A DNA stretch of 64,000 bases from contig NC_061514.1 of the NCBI RefSeq assembly GCF_022539505.1, positions 36,671,769 through 36,735,768 of the forward strand. Direction: 5' to 3'. The DNA comes from Lolium rigidum (Eukaryota > Streptophyta > Magnoliopsida > Poales > Poaceae). The notes under the pieces are model-generated. The model saw nothing but the letters and a program-made list of their open reading frames with translations. It was not told the origin of the DNA and made no database searches. Position 1 is the first letter of the stretch, and each line of letters starts with the position of its first letter. The translations under genes were made by a program, and so were the position numbers. Below are positions 22,729 through 36,471 of this stretch, in pieces.

Positions 22729-24179
22729 AAGCAAAGAATACTTATAAGCCTTAACAAGCTGAGTTGTCAATTCAGCTGCACACGGAAAAGCACTAGTAAC
22801 GAGGGTGATGTGAAAGCAGCAGATAATATGGGAGCAATAGTAACAGTAACAAAGCAGCAGTAGCAGTAACACAGAGGAGATGGCACCAGAAAATGTTGAT
22901 ACTACTTCCAATGACATATAGAACGAGTATAGGATGATGAAAGATGGACCGGGGTTCCCAGCTATCTACACTAGTGGTAACTCTCCAATAACAAGTGTTG
23001 GGTGAACAAATTATAGTTGGGCAATTGATAGGATTGAAATAACATTAAGACAGAACATCAAGTCTATTAATCATGTAGGCATGTTTTCCATATATAGTCA
23101 TACGTGCTCGCAATGAGAAACTTGCATAACATCTTTTGTCCTACCAGCCGGTGGCAGCTGGGCCTCAAGGAAAACTACTGGAAATTAAGGTACTCCTTTT
23201 AATAGAGCACATGAGCAAAGCATTAACACTTGGTGAAAACATGTGATCCTCATATCTAAGCCTTCCCCTCCAGTTATCCCAGTTGCTGTCACTCTGGGGC
23301 CTCGGGTTCCGGACATAGACATGTGCAAACAACTTGTAGATACAATGTAAGCAATAATTATAGAGCTCAAATCTAAGATCATGCCACTTGTGCACTAGTG
23401 ACAAGCATTAAACACAACAAGATTGCAACAACAATAACTTCACAAACTTATATAGATAGACTGATCATAATGTAACAATTCATCGGATCCCAACAAACAC
23501 AACACCGATTACATCAGATGGATCTCAATCATGTAAGGCAGCTCATGAGATCATTGTATTGAAGTACATGGGAGAGAGAGTACCAAATAGCTACTGCTAG
23601 AACCCTTAGTCCATGGGGGAACTACTCACGGAGCATGATGGAGGCGGTGGCATCGATGGAGATGGCTTTCGGGGGCACTTCCCCGTCTCGGCGGCGTGCC
23701 GGAACAGAGATTCTGTCCCCCGAAACGGAGTTTCGCGATGGCGGCGGCGCCCCTGGAGTCTTTTCGGAGTTTCGTCAATTGGTGTCGGGTTTTTAGGTCG
23801 CGTGGGATTTTATAGGCGAAGAGGCGGCGCAAGGGGGTGCCTGGGGGGCCCACCCCATAGGGCGGCGCGCCCCCCTCCTTGGTCGCGCCGCCAGGTGGTG
23901 TGGGAGCCCTGGGCCTCCTCTCCGGCTCCCCTTCGATGTTCTGGTCCGTCTCGGTGAAATAAGATGTTTGGCTTTTGTTTCGTCGAATTCCGAGAACATT
24001 GCCCGAACAGCCTTTCTGGAACCAAAAACAGCAGAAAACGGAAGCGGCACTTCGGCATCTTGTTAATAGGTTAGTCCGGAAAATGCATAAAATCATTATA
24101 AAGTGTGAGCAAAACATGTAGGTATTGTCATAAAACTAGCATGGAACATCGAAATTATAGATACGTTGGAGACGTATCA
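22729..24179 (-). repeat. Element B, left (3') LTR, start lost in gap
   Basis: About 1.45 of 1.54 kb is present; the first roughly 85 bp fall in the gap. It ends GAGACGTATCA and is followed by the AGCATCCCCAAGCTTAG junction. The minus-strand TATA-like CTATAAAAT is at 23807-23815. Confidence 0.85.
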
Positions 24180-26637
24180 AGCATCCCCAAGCTTAGTTCC
24201 TACTCGCCCTCGAGTAGGTAAACGATAAAAAGAATAATTTCTGTAGTGACATGCTACTTACATAATCTTGATCATACTATTGTAAAGCATATGATATGAA
24301 TGAAGTGACTCAAGGCAATGATCTATAGTTTGCTAACAAATAGATAACATATAGCAAAACTTTTCATGAATAGTACTTTCAAGACAAGCATAAAAAATTC
24401 TTGCATAAGAGTTAGCTCGTAAAGCAATAAATTCAAAGTAAAGGCATTGAAGCAACACAAAGGATGATTAAGTTTCAGCAATTGCTTTCAACTTTCAACA
24501 TGCATATCTCATGGATAATTGTCAACACAATGTAATATAATAAGTGCAATAAGTAAGCATGTAAGAATCAATGCACAGTTGACACAAGTGTTTGCTTCCA
24601 AGATAGAAAGAAGTAGGTAAACTGACTCAACATAAAGTAAAAGATAGGCCCTTCGCAGAGGGAAGCAGGGATTAAATCATGTGCTAGAGCTTTTAAAGTT
24701 TTGAAATCATATAGAGCATAAAAGTAAAGTTTTGAGAGATGTTTGTTGTTGTCAACGAATGGTAGTGGGCACTCTAACTACCTCGTCAACCAGACTTTCA
24801 AGAGCGGCTCCCATGAAGGACGTTATCTCTACCAGCAAGGTAGATCATCCCTCTTCCCTTTTGTTTACACATGTATTTTAGTTTCATTATGGATGACACT
24901 CCCCCCAACCTTTGCTTACACAAGCCATGGCTAACCGAATCCTTGGGTGCCTTCCAACATTCACAAACCATGGAGGAGTGTCTATTTCAAAATTAAGTTG
25001 CTTACTGATAAATCAGGGCAAAACATGTGAAGAGAATTATTAATGAAAGTTAATTAATTGGGGCTGGGAACCCCGTTGCCAGCTCTTTTTGCAAAATTAT
25101 TGGATAAGAGGATGGGCCACTAGTCCATTGGTGAGAGTCTGTCAGAAGTAAATGACAAGATCGAAAGATAAAACACCACATACTTCCTCATGAGCTAAAG
25201 AACATTGACACAAATAAGAGATAATAGCTTTTGAATTGTTTAAAGGTAGCACATGAAGTATTTACTTGGAATGTCAGGAAATACCACATAGTAGGTAGAT
25301 ATGGTGGACACAAATGGCATAGGTTTTGGCTCAAGGTTTTGGATGCACGAGAAGCATTCCCTCTTAGTACAAGGCTTAGGCTAGCAAGGTTGTTTGAAGC
25401 AAACACAAGTATAAACCAGTACAGCAAAACTTTCATAAGAACGTATTGCAAGCATTATAAGACTCTACACTGTCTTCCTTGTTGCTCAAACACTTTTACC
25501 AGAAAATATCTAGACCTTAGAGAGACCAATCATGCAAACCCAATTTCAACAAGCTATACGGTAGTTCTCCACTAATAGGTTTAAACTACATGGTGCATGA
25601 GCTTAAACATGGTCTACTTGAGAACTCAAAACAATTGCCAAGTATAAAATTATTCAAGACAATATGAAGCATTTTCTGTTTCCAACCAAATATCAATAAG
25701 CGCAACGGTTTTCAACTCCGCCATGAAAATAAAGTTAAGAACACCAGTGTTCATGTGAAAAAGCGGAGCGTGTCTCTCTCCCACACAAGGATTGTTAGGA
25801 TCCGAATTTATTCAAACACAAACAAAAATAAAAGCACACAGACGCTCCAAGTAAAGCACATATGATGTGACTGAGTAAAAATATAGTTTCACTAGAAGTG
25901 ACCTGATAAGTTGTTGATGAAGAAGGGGATGCGTTGGGCATCCCCAAGCTTAGATGCTTGAGTCTTCTTGAAATATGCAGGGATGAACCACGGGGGCATC
26001 CCCAAGCTTAGACTTTTCACTCTTCTTGATCATATATCATCCTCCTCTCTTGACCCTTGAAAACTTCTGCCACACCAAACTTCTCATAAACTTCATAAGA
26101 GGGGTTAGTACTCAAAAAAATTTAATCCACTTTGATCCTGTAGTGACACATTGCAAGAACTCAATAAAACATTAGCTACAGCTCTCCACGTCTAGAAAGC
26201 CTTACTTAAAGTCCACAAGAGATAATGCAAAAAACAGAGACAGAATCTGCCAAAACAGAACATCCAGTAAAGACGAATTTTTAAGAGGTACTTCCGTTGC
26301 TCAAATCAGAAAACTTAAAACTAATGAAAGTTGCGTACATATCCGAGGAACACGCATGAAAATTGGCAGATTTTTCTGAGTTTCCTACAGAGAGACCTAC
26401 TCAAATTCGTGACAGATAGAAATCTGTTTCTGCGCAGAAATCCAAATCTAGCATCAACCTTCTATTAGAGACTTTACTTTGCACAACAATGCAATAAAAT
26501 AAAGATAAGGAGAGGTTGCTACAGTAGTAACAAATTCCAAGACACAACAAAACAGTAGCAAAATAAAGACATGGGTTATCTCACAAGAAGTGTTTTCTTT
26601 ATAGCCATTAAGATGGGCTCAGCAATTTTAATGATGC

Positions 26638-27993
26638 TCACATAAGGATGAGAGTTGAAGCAAAGAGAGCATCAAAAAGCAAGTTCAAAACACATTTAAG
26701 TCTAACCCACTTCCTATGCATAGGAATCTTGTACACAAATAAATTCATGAAGAACAAAGTGACAATCATAGGAAGATAAAACACGAGTAACTTCAAAATT
26801 TTCAGCATGTAGAGAGGTGTTTTAGTACCATGAAAATTTCTACAACCATATTTTCCTCTCTCATAATAATTTCCAGTAGCATCATGAACAAACTCAATGA
26901 TATAACTATCACATACATCATGCTTTTCATGATCCACAAACACATAATTTTTATCAAGCTCAAAAATAATGGGATTAAAACTTTTAAACCCACTTTTATC
27001 AATAATATAACAAGATGATTGATCAATCTCAAGAGATATGGGACTCCTAGATAAAGTCAAGACCTCTCCAATCCCATTTTCATTAGTAGTACAATTAATA
27101 TTATCAAGTAATATAGGACCATCATCTAGAGATTTATCATAAACATTTGCCAAGCAAAACTCTTTAGTACCATGCATTTCGACATCAGGCACAAACAAAG
27201 CATTATCATAAAATTTACCAAAATAGCATGGATTATCATAGATAACAGTAGCATAATTATTCTCACAAGTTTTACTCACATGGAATATTTCAAGAGAATC
27301 CACAGGAACATAACATTCATCCTCCTTTGGTAAGCATGGAGGACAATCAAATAGTGTAAGAGATAAAGAGTTACTCTCATTAGAAGGTTGGCATGGGTAG
27401 CTAATCTATATTTCCTCCTTTTGTTCATCACTCTCCTCCTCTTTTTCATCCAATGAGCTTTCTGGTTCATCAATTTCCTCCTCTTTTTCATCCAATGAGT
27501 TTTCAGCTTCAGCAATTTCTTCTTCCACAGGTTCCTGCAAATTGTGGGTGCATTCTTGTGCATGAATGAGTCTCTCTTTATAATCAATGATATAAGGATT
27601 ATCACTGTAACTTTCTATGCAAAAATTAAGGATAAAAGAGACATAATCTTTAAGGTCCTTACAAGCAACACAAGTTTCATAATTTTTAGCCATGAAGGAT
27701 TCTATTTCAGAAGCTCCCATAAATAAAACAAATTGTTCCACTCCTTCGAACCCAAGATGAATATAGTTATTCCAATTATAGTTCATAATTAAAACTTCAT
27801 CACTAAAGCCACATTGAAATTTAAGATGTTTAGTTTCCTGTTTAGAGCAACAGTTTATATCATGGCGTTTAAGCAAGATTTTAGCAATTGTATTCAATTT
27901 TTCTATCACAGCACTCATAACTTTACCCGTTCTTGATTCTCTATCATTCATATATATTTCAATAAGTTCCAAATAGGTTGTGGGTTCTTCCAT
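26638..27993 (-). pseudogene. Conserved membrane-segment ORF, element B copy, one stop codon
   Basis: One continuous frame of about 450 codons is broken by a single TAG at 27406-27408; both halves are in the same frame. The N-terminal part (MEEPTTYLELIEIYMND..., about 195 residues) is not found in A or C. It ends in an acidic duplicated repeat (SLDEKEEEIDEPES and SLDEKEEESDEQK). The C-terminal half carries the block shared with A and C: CDSYIIEFVHDATGNYYERG, KYGCRNFHGTKTPLYMLK, a hydrophobic segment (LLVFYLPMIVTLFFMNLF) and basic KIPMHRKWVRLKC. Function unknown. It lies just inside the PBS in the usual gag position. The stop suggests recent decay, or a copy mobilised without needing its own protein. 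Confidence 0.75.
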
Positions 27994-28216
27994 AGCAACA
28001 GTTTTTAATTTTTCGGTTTTTCAAAATTTTATGGATTTTTGGGTATATAAGAAAAAAAAAACTAGACAAAAGTAAACTAAGCAAAATAATACCAGATAGA
28101 AATAAACTAAGCACAAATAAACTAGACAAAAGCAAACTAAGCAAAACAAAATAAAATAAAAACAGAGAGAGAGGTAGAGTGTACTCCCCAGGTGAACTTA
28201 TGAGTAGACCTATGCC

Positions 28217-28233
28217 TCCCCGGCAACGACGCC
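28217..28233 (-). other. Primer binding site of element B
   Basis: The minus strand TGGCGTCGTTGCCGGGGA is tRNA-Asp-type with one mismatch. It is 12 bases from the LTR edge at 28246. Confidence 0.85.
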
Positions 28234-28245
28234 AGAAAGTAGTCT

Positions 28246-29782
28246 TGATAACCCACAAGTATAGGGGATCGCAACAGTCTTCGAAGGAAGTAAAACCCAA
28301 ATTTATTGATTCGACACAAGGGGAAGCAAAGAATACTTATAAGCCTTAACAACTGAGTTGTCAATTCAGCTGCACCTGGAAAAGCACTAGTAACGAGGGT
28401 GATGTGAAAGCAACGAGTAATATGGGAGCAATAGTAACGATAACAAAGCAGACGGTAGCGAGTAACACAGAGGAGATGGCACCAGAAAATAGTTGATACT
28501 ACTTCCAATGACATATAGAACGAGTATAGGATGATGAAAGATGGACCGGGGTTCCCAGCTATCTACACTAGTGGTAACTCTCCAATAACAAGTGTTGGGT
28601 GAACAAATTACAGTTGGGCAATTGATAGGATTGAAATAGCATTAAGACAGAACATCAAGTCTATTAATCATGTAGGCATGTTTTCCATATATAGTCATAC
28701 GTGCTCGCAATGAGAAACTTGCATAACATCTTTTGTCCTACCAGCTCGGTGGCAGCCGGGCCTCAAGGGAAACTATCGGCAATTAAGGTACTCCTTTTAA
28801 TAGAGCACCGGAGCAAAGCATTAACACTTGGTGAAAACATGTGATCCTCATATCTAAGCCTTCCCCTCCGGTTATCCCGATTCTTTGTCACTACGGGGCC
28901 TCGGGTTCCGGACATAGACATGTGCAAACAACTTGTAGATATAATGTAAGCAATAATTATAGAGCTCAAATCTAAGATCATGCCACTCGTGCACTAGTGA
29001 CAAGCATTAAACACAACAAGATTGCAACAACAATAACTTCACAAACTTATATAGATAGACTGATCATAATGTAACAATTCATCGGATCCCAACAAACACA
29101 ACACCGATTACATCAGATGGATCTCAATCATGTAAGGCAGCTCATGAGATCATTGTATTGAAGTACATGGGAGAGAGAGTACCAACTAGCTACTGCTAGA
29201 ACCCGTAGTCCATGGGGGAACTACTCACGGAGCATGATGGAGGAGGTGGCGTCGATGGAGATGGCTTCCGGGGGCACTTCCCCATCCCCGGCAGCGTGCC
29301 GGAACAGAGATTCTGTCCCCCGAAACGGAGTTTCGCGATGGCGGCGGCGCCCCTGGAGTCTTTTCGGAGTTTCGTCAATTGGTATCGGGTTTTTAGGTCG
29401 CGTGGGATTTTATAGGCGAAGAGGCAGCGCAAGGGGGTGCCTGGGGGGCCCACCCCATAGGGCGGCACGCCCCCCTCCTTGTCCGCGCCGCCAGGTGGTG
29501 TGGGGGCCCTGGGCCTCCTCTCCAGCTCCCCTTCGGTGTTCTGGTCCATCTCGATGAAATAAGATGTTTGGCTTTTGTTTTGTCAAATTCCGAGAACATT
29601 GCCCGAACAGCCTTTCTGGAACCAAAAACAGCAGAAAACAGGAACTGGCACTTCGGCATCTTGTTAATAGGTTAGTCCGGGAAAATGCATAAAATCATTA
29701 TAAAGTGTGAGCAAAACATGTAGGTATTATCATAAAACTAGCATGGAACATCAGAAATTATAGATACGTTGGAGACGTATCA
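28246..29782 (-). repeat. Element B, right (5') LTR, also 3' LTR of the following copy
   Basis: A 1537-bp LTR from TGATAACCCACAAG to GACGTATCA. On its left is a PBS, as for a 5' LTR. On its right is the polypurine-like junction and internal 3' sequence, as for a 3' LTR. It is therefore shared by two element units. Confidence 0.88.
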
Positions 29783-31885
29783 AGCATCCCCAAGCTTAGT
29801 TCCTACTCTCCCTCGAGTAGGTAAACGATAAAAAGAATAATTTCTGTAGTGACATGCTACTTACATAATCTTGATCATACTATTGTAAAGCATATGAGAT
29901 GAATGAAGTGACTCAAGGAAATGATCTATAGTTTGCTAACAAATAGATAACATATAGCAAAAAAAATTATGAATAGTACTTTCAAGACAAGCATAAAAAA
30001 TTCTTGCATAAGAGTTAGCTCATAAAGCAATAAATTCAAAGTAAAGGCATTGAAGCAACACAAAGGATGATTAAGTTTCAGCAATTGCTTTCAACTTTCA
30101 ACATGCATAACTCATGGATAATTGTCAACACAATGTAATATAATAAGTGCAATAAGTAAGCATGTAAGAATCAATGCACAGTTGACACAAGTGTTTGCTT
30201 CCAAGATAGAAAGAAGTAGGTAAACTGACTCAACATAAAGTAAAAGATAGGCCCTTCGCAGAGGGAAGCAGGGATTAAATCATGTGCTAGAGCTTTTTAA
30301 GTTTTGAAATCATATAGAGAGCATAAAAGTAAAGTTTTGAGAGGTGTTTTTTGTTGTCAACGAATGGTAGTGGGCAGTCTAACTACCTCGTCAACCAGAC
30401 TTTCAAGAGCGGCTCCCATGAAGGACGTTATCTCTACCAGCAAGGTAGATCATCCCTCTTCCCTTTTGTTTACACATGTATTTTAGTTTCATTATGGATG
30501 ACACCCCCCCCCCAACCTTTGCTTACACAAGCCATGGCTAACCGAATCCTCGGGTGCCTTCCAACATTCAAAAACGATGGAGGAGTGTCTATTTCAAAAT
30601 TAAGTTGCTTACTGATAAATCAGGGCAAAACATGTGAAGAGAATTATTAATGAAAGTTAATTAATTGGGGCTGGGAACCCCATTGCCAGCTATTTTTGCA
30701 AAATTATTGGATAAGCGGATGAGCCACTAGTCCATTGGTGAGAGTCTGTCAGAAGTAAATGACAAGATCGAAAGATAAAACACCACATACTTCCTCATGA
30801 GCTATAGAACATTGACACAAATAAGAGACAATAGCTTTTGAATTGTTTAAAGGTAGCACATGAAGTATTTACTTGGAATGGCAGGAAATACCACATAGTA
30901 GGTAGATATGGTGGACACAAATGGCATAGGTTTTGGCTCAAGGTTTTGGATGCACGAGAAGCATTCCCTCTCAGTACAAGGCTTAGGCTAGCAAGGTTGT
31001 TTGAAGCAAACACAAGTATAAACCGGTACAACAAAACTTACATAAGAACGTATTGCAAGCATTATAAGACTCTACACTGTCTTCCTTGTTGCTCAAACAC
31101 TTTTACCAGAAAATATCTAGACCTTAGAGAGACCAATCATGCAAACCAAATTTCCACAAGCTCTACGGTAGTTCTCCACTAATAGGTTTAAACTACATGG
31201 TGCATGAGCTTAAACATGATCTACTTGTGAGCTCAAAACAATTGCCAAGTATCAAATTATTCAAGACAATTTGAAGCATTTTCTGTTTCCAACCAAATAT
31301 CAATAAGTGCAACGGTTTTCAACTCCGCCATGAAAATAAAGTTAAGAACACCAGTGTTCATATGAAAAAGCGGAGCGTGTCTCTCTCCCACACAAGGATT
31401 GTTAGGATCCGAATTTATTCAAACACAAACAAAAATAAAAGCACACAGACGCTCCAAGTAAAGCACATATGATGTGACTGAATAAAAATATAGTTTCACT
31501 AGAAGTGACATGATAAGTTGTTGATGAAGAAGGGGATGCCTTGGGCATCCCCAAGCTTAGATCCTTGAGTCTTCTTGAAATATGCAGGGATGAACCACGG
31601 GGGCATCCCCAAGCTTAGACTTTTCACTCTTCTTGATCATATATCATCCTCCTCTCTTGACCCTTGAAAACTTCGGCCACACCAAACTTCTCATAAACTT
31701 CATTAGAGGGGTTAGTACTCAAAAAACTTTAATCCACTTTGGTCCTGTAGTGACACATTGCAAGAACTCAATAAAACATTACCTACAGCTCTCCACGTCT
31801 AGAAAGCCTTACTTAAAGTCCACAAGAGACAATGCAAAAAACAGAGACATAATCTGCCAAAACAGAACAGCCAGTAAAGACGAAT
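29783..31885 (-). mobile_element. Second, partial internal region of element B type
   Basis: This 2.1-kb block repeats 24180-26275 nearly base for base, including the AGCATCCCCAAGCTTAG junction, the CCATGGCTAACCGAATCC block and both hairpin motifs (31531-31620). Similarity stops at GACGAAT (31885), before the ORF and PBS would be reached. No gene is seen in it. Confidence 0.88.
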
Positions 31886-32052
31886 GCATAAAACAGAAAA
31901 TGCATAAAATCATAAAATGATAGATACGTTGGAAATCATAAAACAAAATAGAAAATGCATAAAATCATTATAAAGTGTGAGCAAAACATGTAGGTATTGT
32001 CATAAAACTAGCATGGAACATCAGAAATTATAGATACGTTGGAGACGTATCA
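31886..32052. repeat. Scrambled junction of LTR-end fragments
   Basis: Short pieces of the LTR end are shuffled and repeated. GAAAATGCATAAAATCAT occurs twice and GATACGTTGGA is present in an out-of-order copy. A clean LTR end then runs from about 31951 to GACGTATCA at 32052. The following base begins element D internal sequence. It looks like filler made during double-strand-break repair. Confidence 0.75.
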
Positions 32053-32358
32053 GTAAACGATAAAAACAATAATTTCTGAATTGACATGCTACCAACATAA
32101 TCTTGATCAACATTATTGTAAAGCATATGAGATGAATGGAGTGATTCGAAGCAATAGATTTGCTAACAAAGAGATAATGACTAAACAACTGAATCGTATA
32201 GCAAAACTTTTCATGAATAGTACTTTCAAGACAAGTATCAACAAGACTTGCATAAGAGCTAACTCATAAAGCAATAGATTCAAAGTAGAAGGTTTCGAAG
32301 CAACACAAAGGATGATTAAGTTTCAGCAATTGCTTTCAACTTGTAACATGTATATCTC

Positions 32359-33953
32359 TGATACGCGTAGATGCACACGTCCGTTGGGAACCCCAAGTGG
32401 AAGGTATGATGCGTATAGAAGCAAGTTTCCCTCAGTATGAAACCAAGGTTTAATCGAACCAGTAGGAGCCAAGAAGCACGTTGAAGGTTGATGGTCGCGA
32501 AATGTGATGCGGCGCAACACCGGGATTCCGGCGCCAACGCGGAACCCGCACAACACAACCAAAGTACTTTGCCCCAACGAAACGAGTGAGGTTGTCAATC
32601 TCACCGGCTTGCTTGTAACAAAGGATTAAACATATCGAGTGGAAGATGTTTGCAAAGAAAACGAGTAAACACAATTGCGGTAGATTGTATGCTATGTAAA
32701 GAATAGGACCGGGGTCCACAGTTCACTAGAGGTGTCTCTCCCATAAGATAAAAGCATGTTGGGTGAACAAATTACGGTCGGGCAATTGACAAATAGAGAA
32801 AGGCATAACAATGCATATACATGATATGATAAATATAGTGAGATTTAATTGGGCATTACGACAAAGTACATAGACCGCCATCCAACTGCATCTATGCCTA
32901 AAAAGTCCACCTTCACGTTATCATCCGAACCCCCTCCAGTATTAAGTTGCAAAGCAACAGACAATTGCATTAAGTATGGTGCGTAATGTAATCAACAACT
33001 ACATCCTTAGACATAGAATCAATGTTTTATCCCTAGTGGCAACAGCACATCCACAACCTTAGAACTTTCTGTCACTGTCCCAGATTAAATGGAGGCATGA
33101 ACCCACTATCGAGCATAAATACTCCCTCTTGGAGTTAAGAGTAAAAACTTGGCCAGAGCCTCTACTAGTAACGGAGAGCATGCAAGATCATAAACAACAC
33201 ATAAACAATAGATTGATAATCACCATAATCATAGTACTCTCTATCCATCGGATCCCGACAAACACAACATATAGTATTACGGATAGATGATCTTGATCAT
33301 GTTAGGCAGCTCACAAGATCCAACAATGAAGCACAACAAGGAGAAGACGACCATCTAGCTACTGCTATGGACCCATGGTCCAGGGGTGAACTACTCACTC
33401 ATCACTCCGGAGGCGACCATGGCGGTGTAGAGTCCTCCGGGAGATGAATCCCCTCTCCGGCAGGGTGCCGGAGGCGATCTCCTGAATCCCCCGAGATGGG
33501 ATTCGCGGCGGCGGCGTCTCTGGAAGGTTTTCCGTATCGTGGCTCTCGGTACTGGGGGTTTCGCGACGGAAGCTTTAAGTAGGCGGAGGGTCAACGCGAG
33601 GGGCCACACGAGGGGCCCAGGAGGTAGGTCGGCGCGGCCAGGGCCTGGGCCGCGCCGGCCTCCCTCCTGGCCGCCTCGTGGCCCCACTTCGTTAGGTCTT
33701 CGGTCTTCTGGAAGCTTCGTGCAAAAATAGGACCCTGGGCGAAAGTTTCGTCCAATTCCGAGAATATTTCTTTACTAGGATTTCTGAAACCAAAAACAGC
33801 GAGAAAACAACAAGCGGCTCTTCGGCATCTTGTTAATAGGTTAGTTCCGGAAAATGCATAAATATGGCATATAATGTGCATAAAACATGTAGGTATCATC
33901 AATAAAGTAGCATGGAACATAAGAAATTATCGATACGTTGGAGACGTATCGGC
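32359..33953 (-). repeat. Element C, left (3') LTR
   Basis: About 1.59 kb. It ends GACGTATCGGCA where the right LTR ends GACGTATCA, so the exact inner edge is uncertain by a few bases. It is followed by CATCCCCAAGCTTAG. Confidence 0.88.
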
Positions 33954-36471
33954 ATCCCCAAGCTTAGTTACGCTCGTCCCGAGCAGGTAAAACGATAACA
34001 AAGATAATTTCTGAAGTGACATGCCATCATAATCTTGATCATACTATTTGTAAACATATGTAATGAATGCAGCGATCAAAGCAAAGGTAATGACATGAGT
34101 AAACAACTGAATCATATGACAAAGACTTTTCATGAATAGTACTTCAAGACAAGCATCAATAAGTCTTGCATAAGAGTTAACTCATAAAGCAATAAATCAA
34201 AGTAAAGGTGTTGAAGCAACACATAGGAAGATTAAGTTTCAGCGGTTGCTTTCAACTTATAACATGTATATCTCATGGATATTGTCAACATAAAGTAATA
34301 TAACAAGTGCAATATGCAAATATGTAGGAATCAATGCACAGTTCACACAAGTGTTTGCTTCTTAGGTGGAAGGAGATAGGTAAACTGACTCAACAATAAA
34401 AGTAAAAGAAAGGTCCTTCAAGAGGAAAGCATCGATTGCTTGTATTTGTGCTAGAGCTTTTATTTTGAAAACATGAAACAATTTTGTCAACGGTAGTAAT
34501 AAAGCATATGAGTTATGAAAATTATATCTTACAAGTTGCAAGCCTCATGCATAGTATACTAATAGTGCCCGCACCTCGTCCTACTTAGCTTGGACTACCG
34601 GATCTTTGCATGCCATGTTTCAACCAAGTGTCACAAAGGGGTACCTCCATGCCGCTCGTACAAAGGTCTAAGGAGAATGCTCGCATTTTGGATTTCTCGC
34701 TTTTGATTATTCTCAACTTAGACATCCATACCGGGACAACATGGACAACAGATAATGGATTCCTCTTAAATGCATAAGCATGTAGCAATGATTATTATTC
34801 TCATATGAGATTGAGGATATATGTCCAAAACTGAAACTTCAACCATGGTTCATGGCTTTAGTTAGCGGCCCAATGTTCTTCTCTAACAATTTTGCATGCT
34901 CCAACCACTAAAATGATAGACCTTCGAGACAAGACGGACATGCATAGCAACTCACATGATATTCAACAATAGTTGATGGCGTTCCCCTGAAGCATGGTTA
35001 TCGCGCAACAAGCAACTTAATAAAATATAAAGTGCATAAGTACATATTCAATACTACGATAGTTTTTAAGGCTATTTTGTCCCATGAGCTATATATTGCA
35101 AAGGTGAATGATGGAATTTTAAAGGTAGCACTCAAGCAATTTACTTTGGAATGGCGGAGAAATACCATGTAGTAGGTAGGTATGGTGGACACAAATGGCA
35201 TAGTAGTTGGCTCAAGGATTTTGGATGCATGAGAAGTATTCCCTCTCGATACAAGGTTTAGGCTAGCAAGGTTATTTGAAGCAAACTCAAGGATGAACAA
35301 GTGCAGCAAGACTCACATAAAAGACATATTGTAAACATTATAAGACTCTACACCGTCTTCCTTGTTGTTCAAAACTCAATACTAGATATTATCTAGACCT
35401 TAGAGAGACCAAATATGCAAATCAAATTTTAGCAAGCTCTATGTATTTCTTCATTAATGGGTGCAAAGCATATGATGCAAGAGCTTAAACATGAGCACAA
35501 CAATTACCAAGTATCACATTATCCAAGACATTTTTAGAATTACTACATGTAGCATTTTCCAATTCCAACCATATAACAATTTAACGAAGAAGAAACTTCG
35601 CCTTGAACATTATGAGTAAAGCCTAAGGACACATGTGTCCATATGCAACAGCGGAGCGTGTCTCTCTCCCACAAAGTGAATGCTAGGATCCATCTTATTC
35701 AAACAAAAACAAAAACGAAAACAAACCGACGCTCCAAGTAAAGAACACAAGATGTGATTGAATAAAAATATAGTTTCGGGGAGGAACCTGATGATGTTGT
35801 CGATGAAGAAGGGGATGCCTTGGGCATCCCCAAGCTTAGACGCTTGAGTCTTCTTAAAATATGCAGGGGTGAACCACGGGGGCATCCCCAAGCTTAGAGC
35901 TTTCACTCCTCTTGATCATAGTATATCATACTCCTCTCTTGACCCTTGAAAACTTCCTTCACACCAAACTTCAAGCAAACTCATTAGAGGGTTAGTGCAC
36001 AATTAATAATTCACACATTCAGAGGTGACACAATCATTATTTTCACTTCTGGACATTGCATAATGCTACTGGACATTAGTGGATCAAAGAAATAAATCCA
36101 ACATAGCAAAAGAGGCAATGCGAAATAAAAGGCAGAATCTGTCAAAAACAGAACAGTCCGTAAAGACGAATTTAGAGATGGCACCAGACTTGCTCAAATG
36201 GAAAAACTCAAAACTAATGAAAGTTGCGTACATATCTGAGGATCACGCTCGTAAATTGGCAGATTTTTTCGAATTTTCTACAGAGAATTGTGCCCAGATT
36301 CGTGACAGACAGCAATGCTGTTTCTGCGCAGCAATCCCAAATATAACATCAACTTTGACATAGAAACTTTACTTGGCACAAAAACATGATAAGGAGAGGT
36401 TGCTACAGTAGTAAACAACTTCCAAGACTCAACAAAACAAAAAATTGCTGTAGGTAAAATAAACACATGGG

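Larger units (their letters stand above)
22729..29782 (-). mobile_element. Element B: non-autonomous Gypsy-type LTR retrotransposon
   Basis: The left LTR (from the gap to 24179) and right LTR (28246-29782) flank a 4.07-kb internal region. Minus-strand order is 5' LTR, PBS (28217-28233), a broken ORF (27993-26638), a non-coding 3' half, the CTAAGCTTGGGGATGC tract and the 3' LTR. Its LTR outer edge TGATAACCCACAAGTATAGG differs from those of A and C, but the inner end (GTTGGAGACGTATCA) is shared. No gag or pol is present. Right of it the internal region begins again (29783-31885). Confidence 0.87.
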
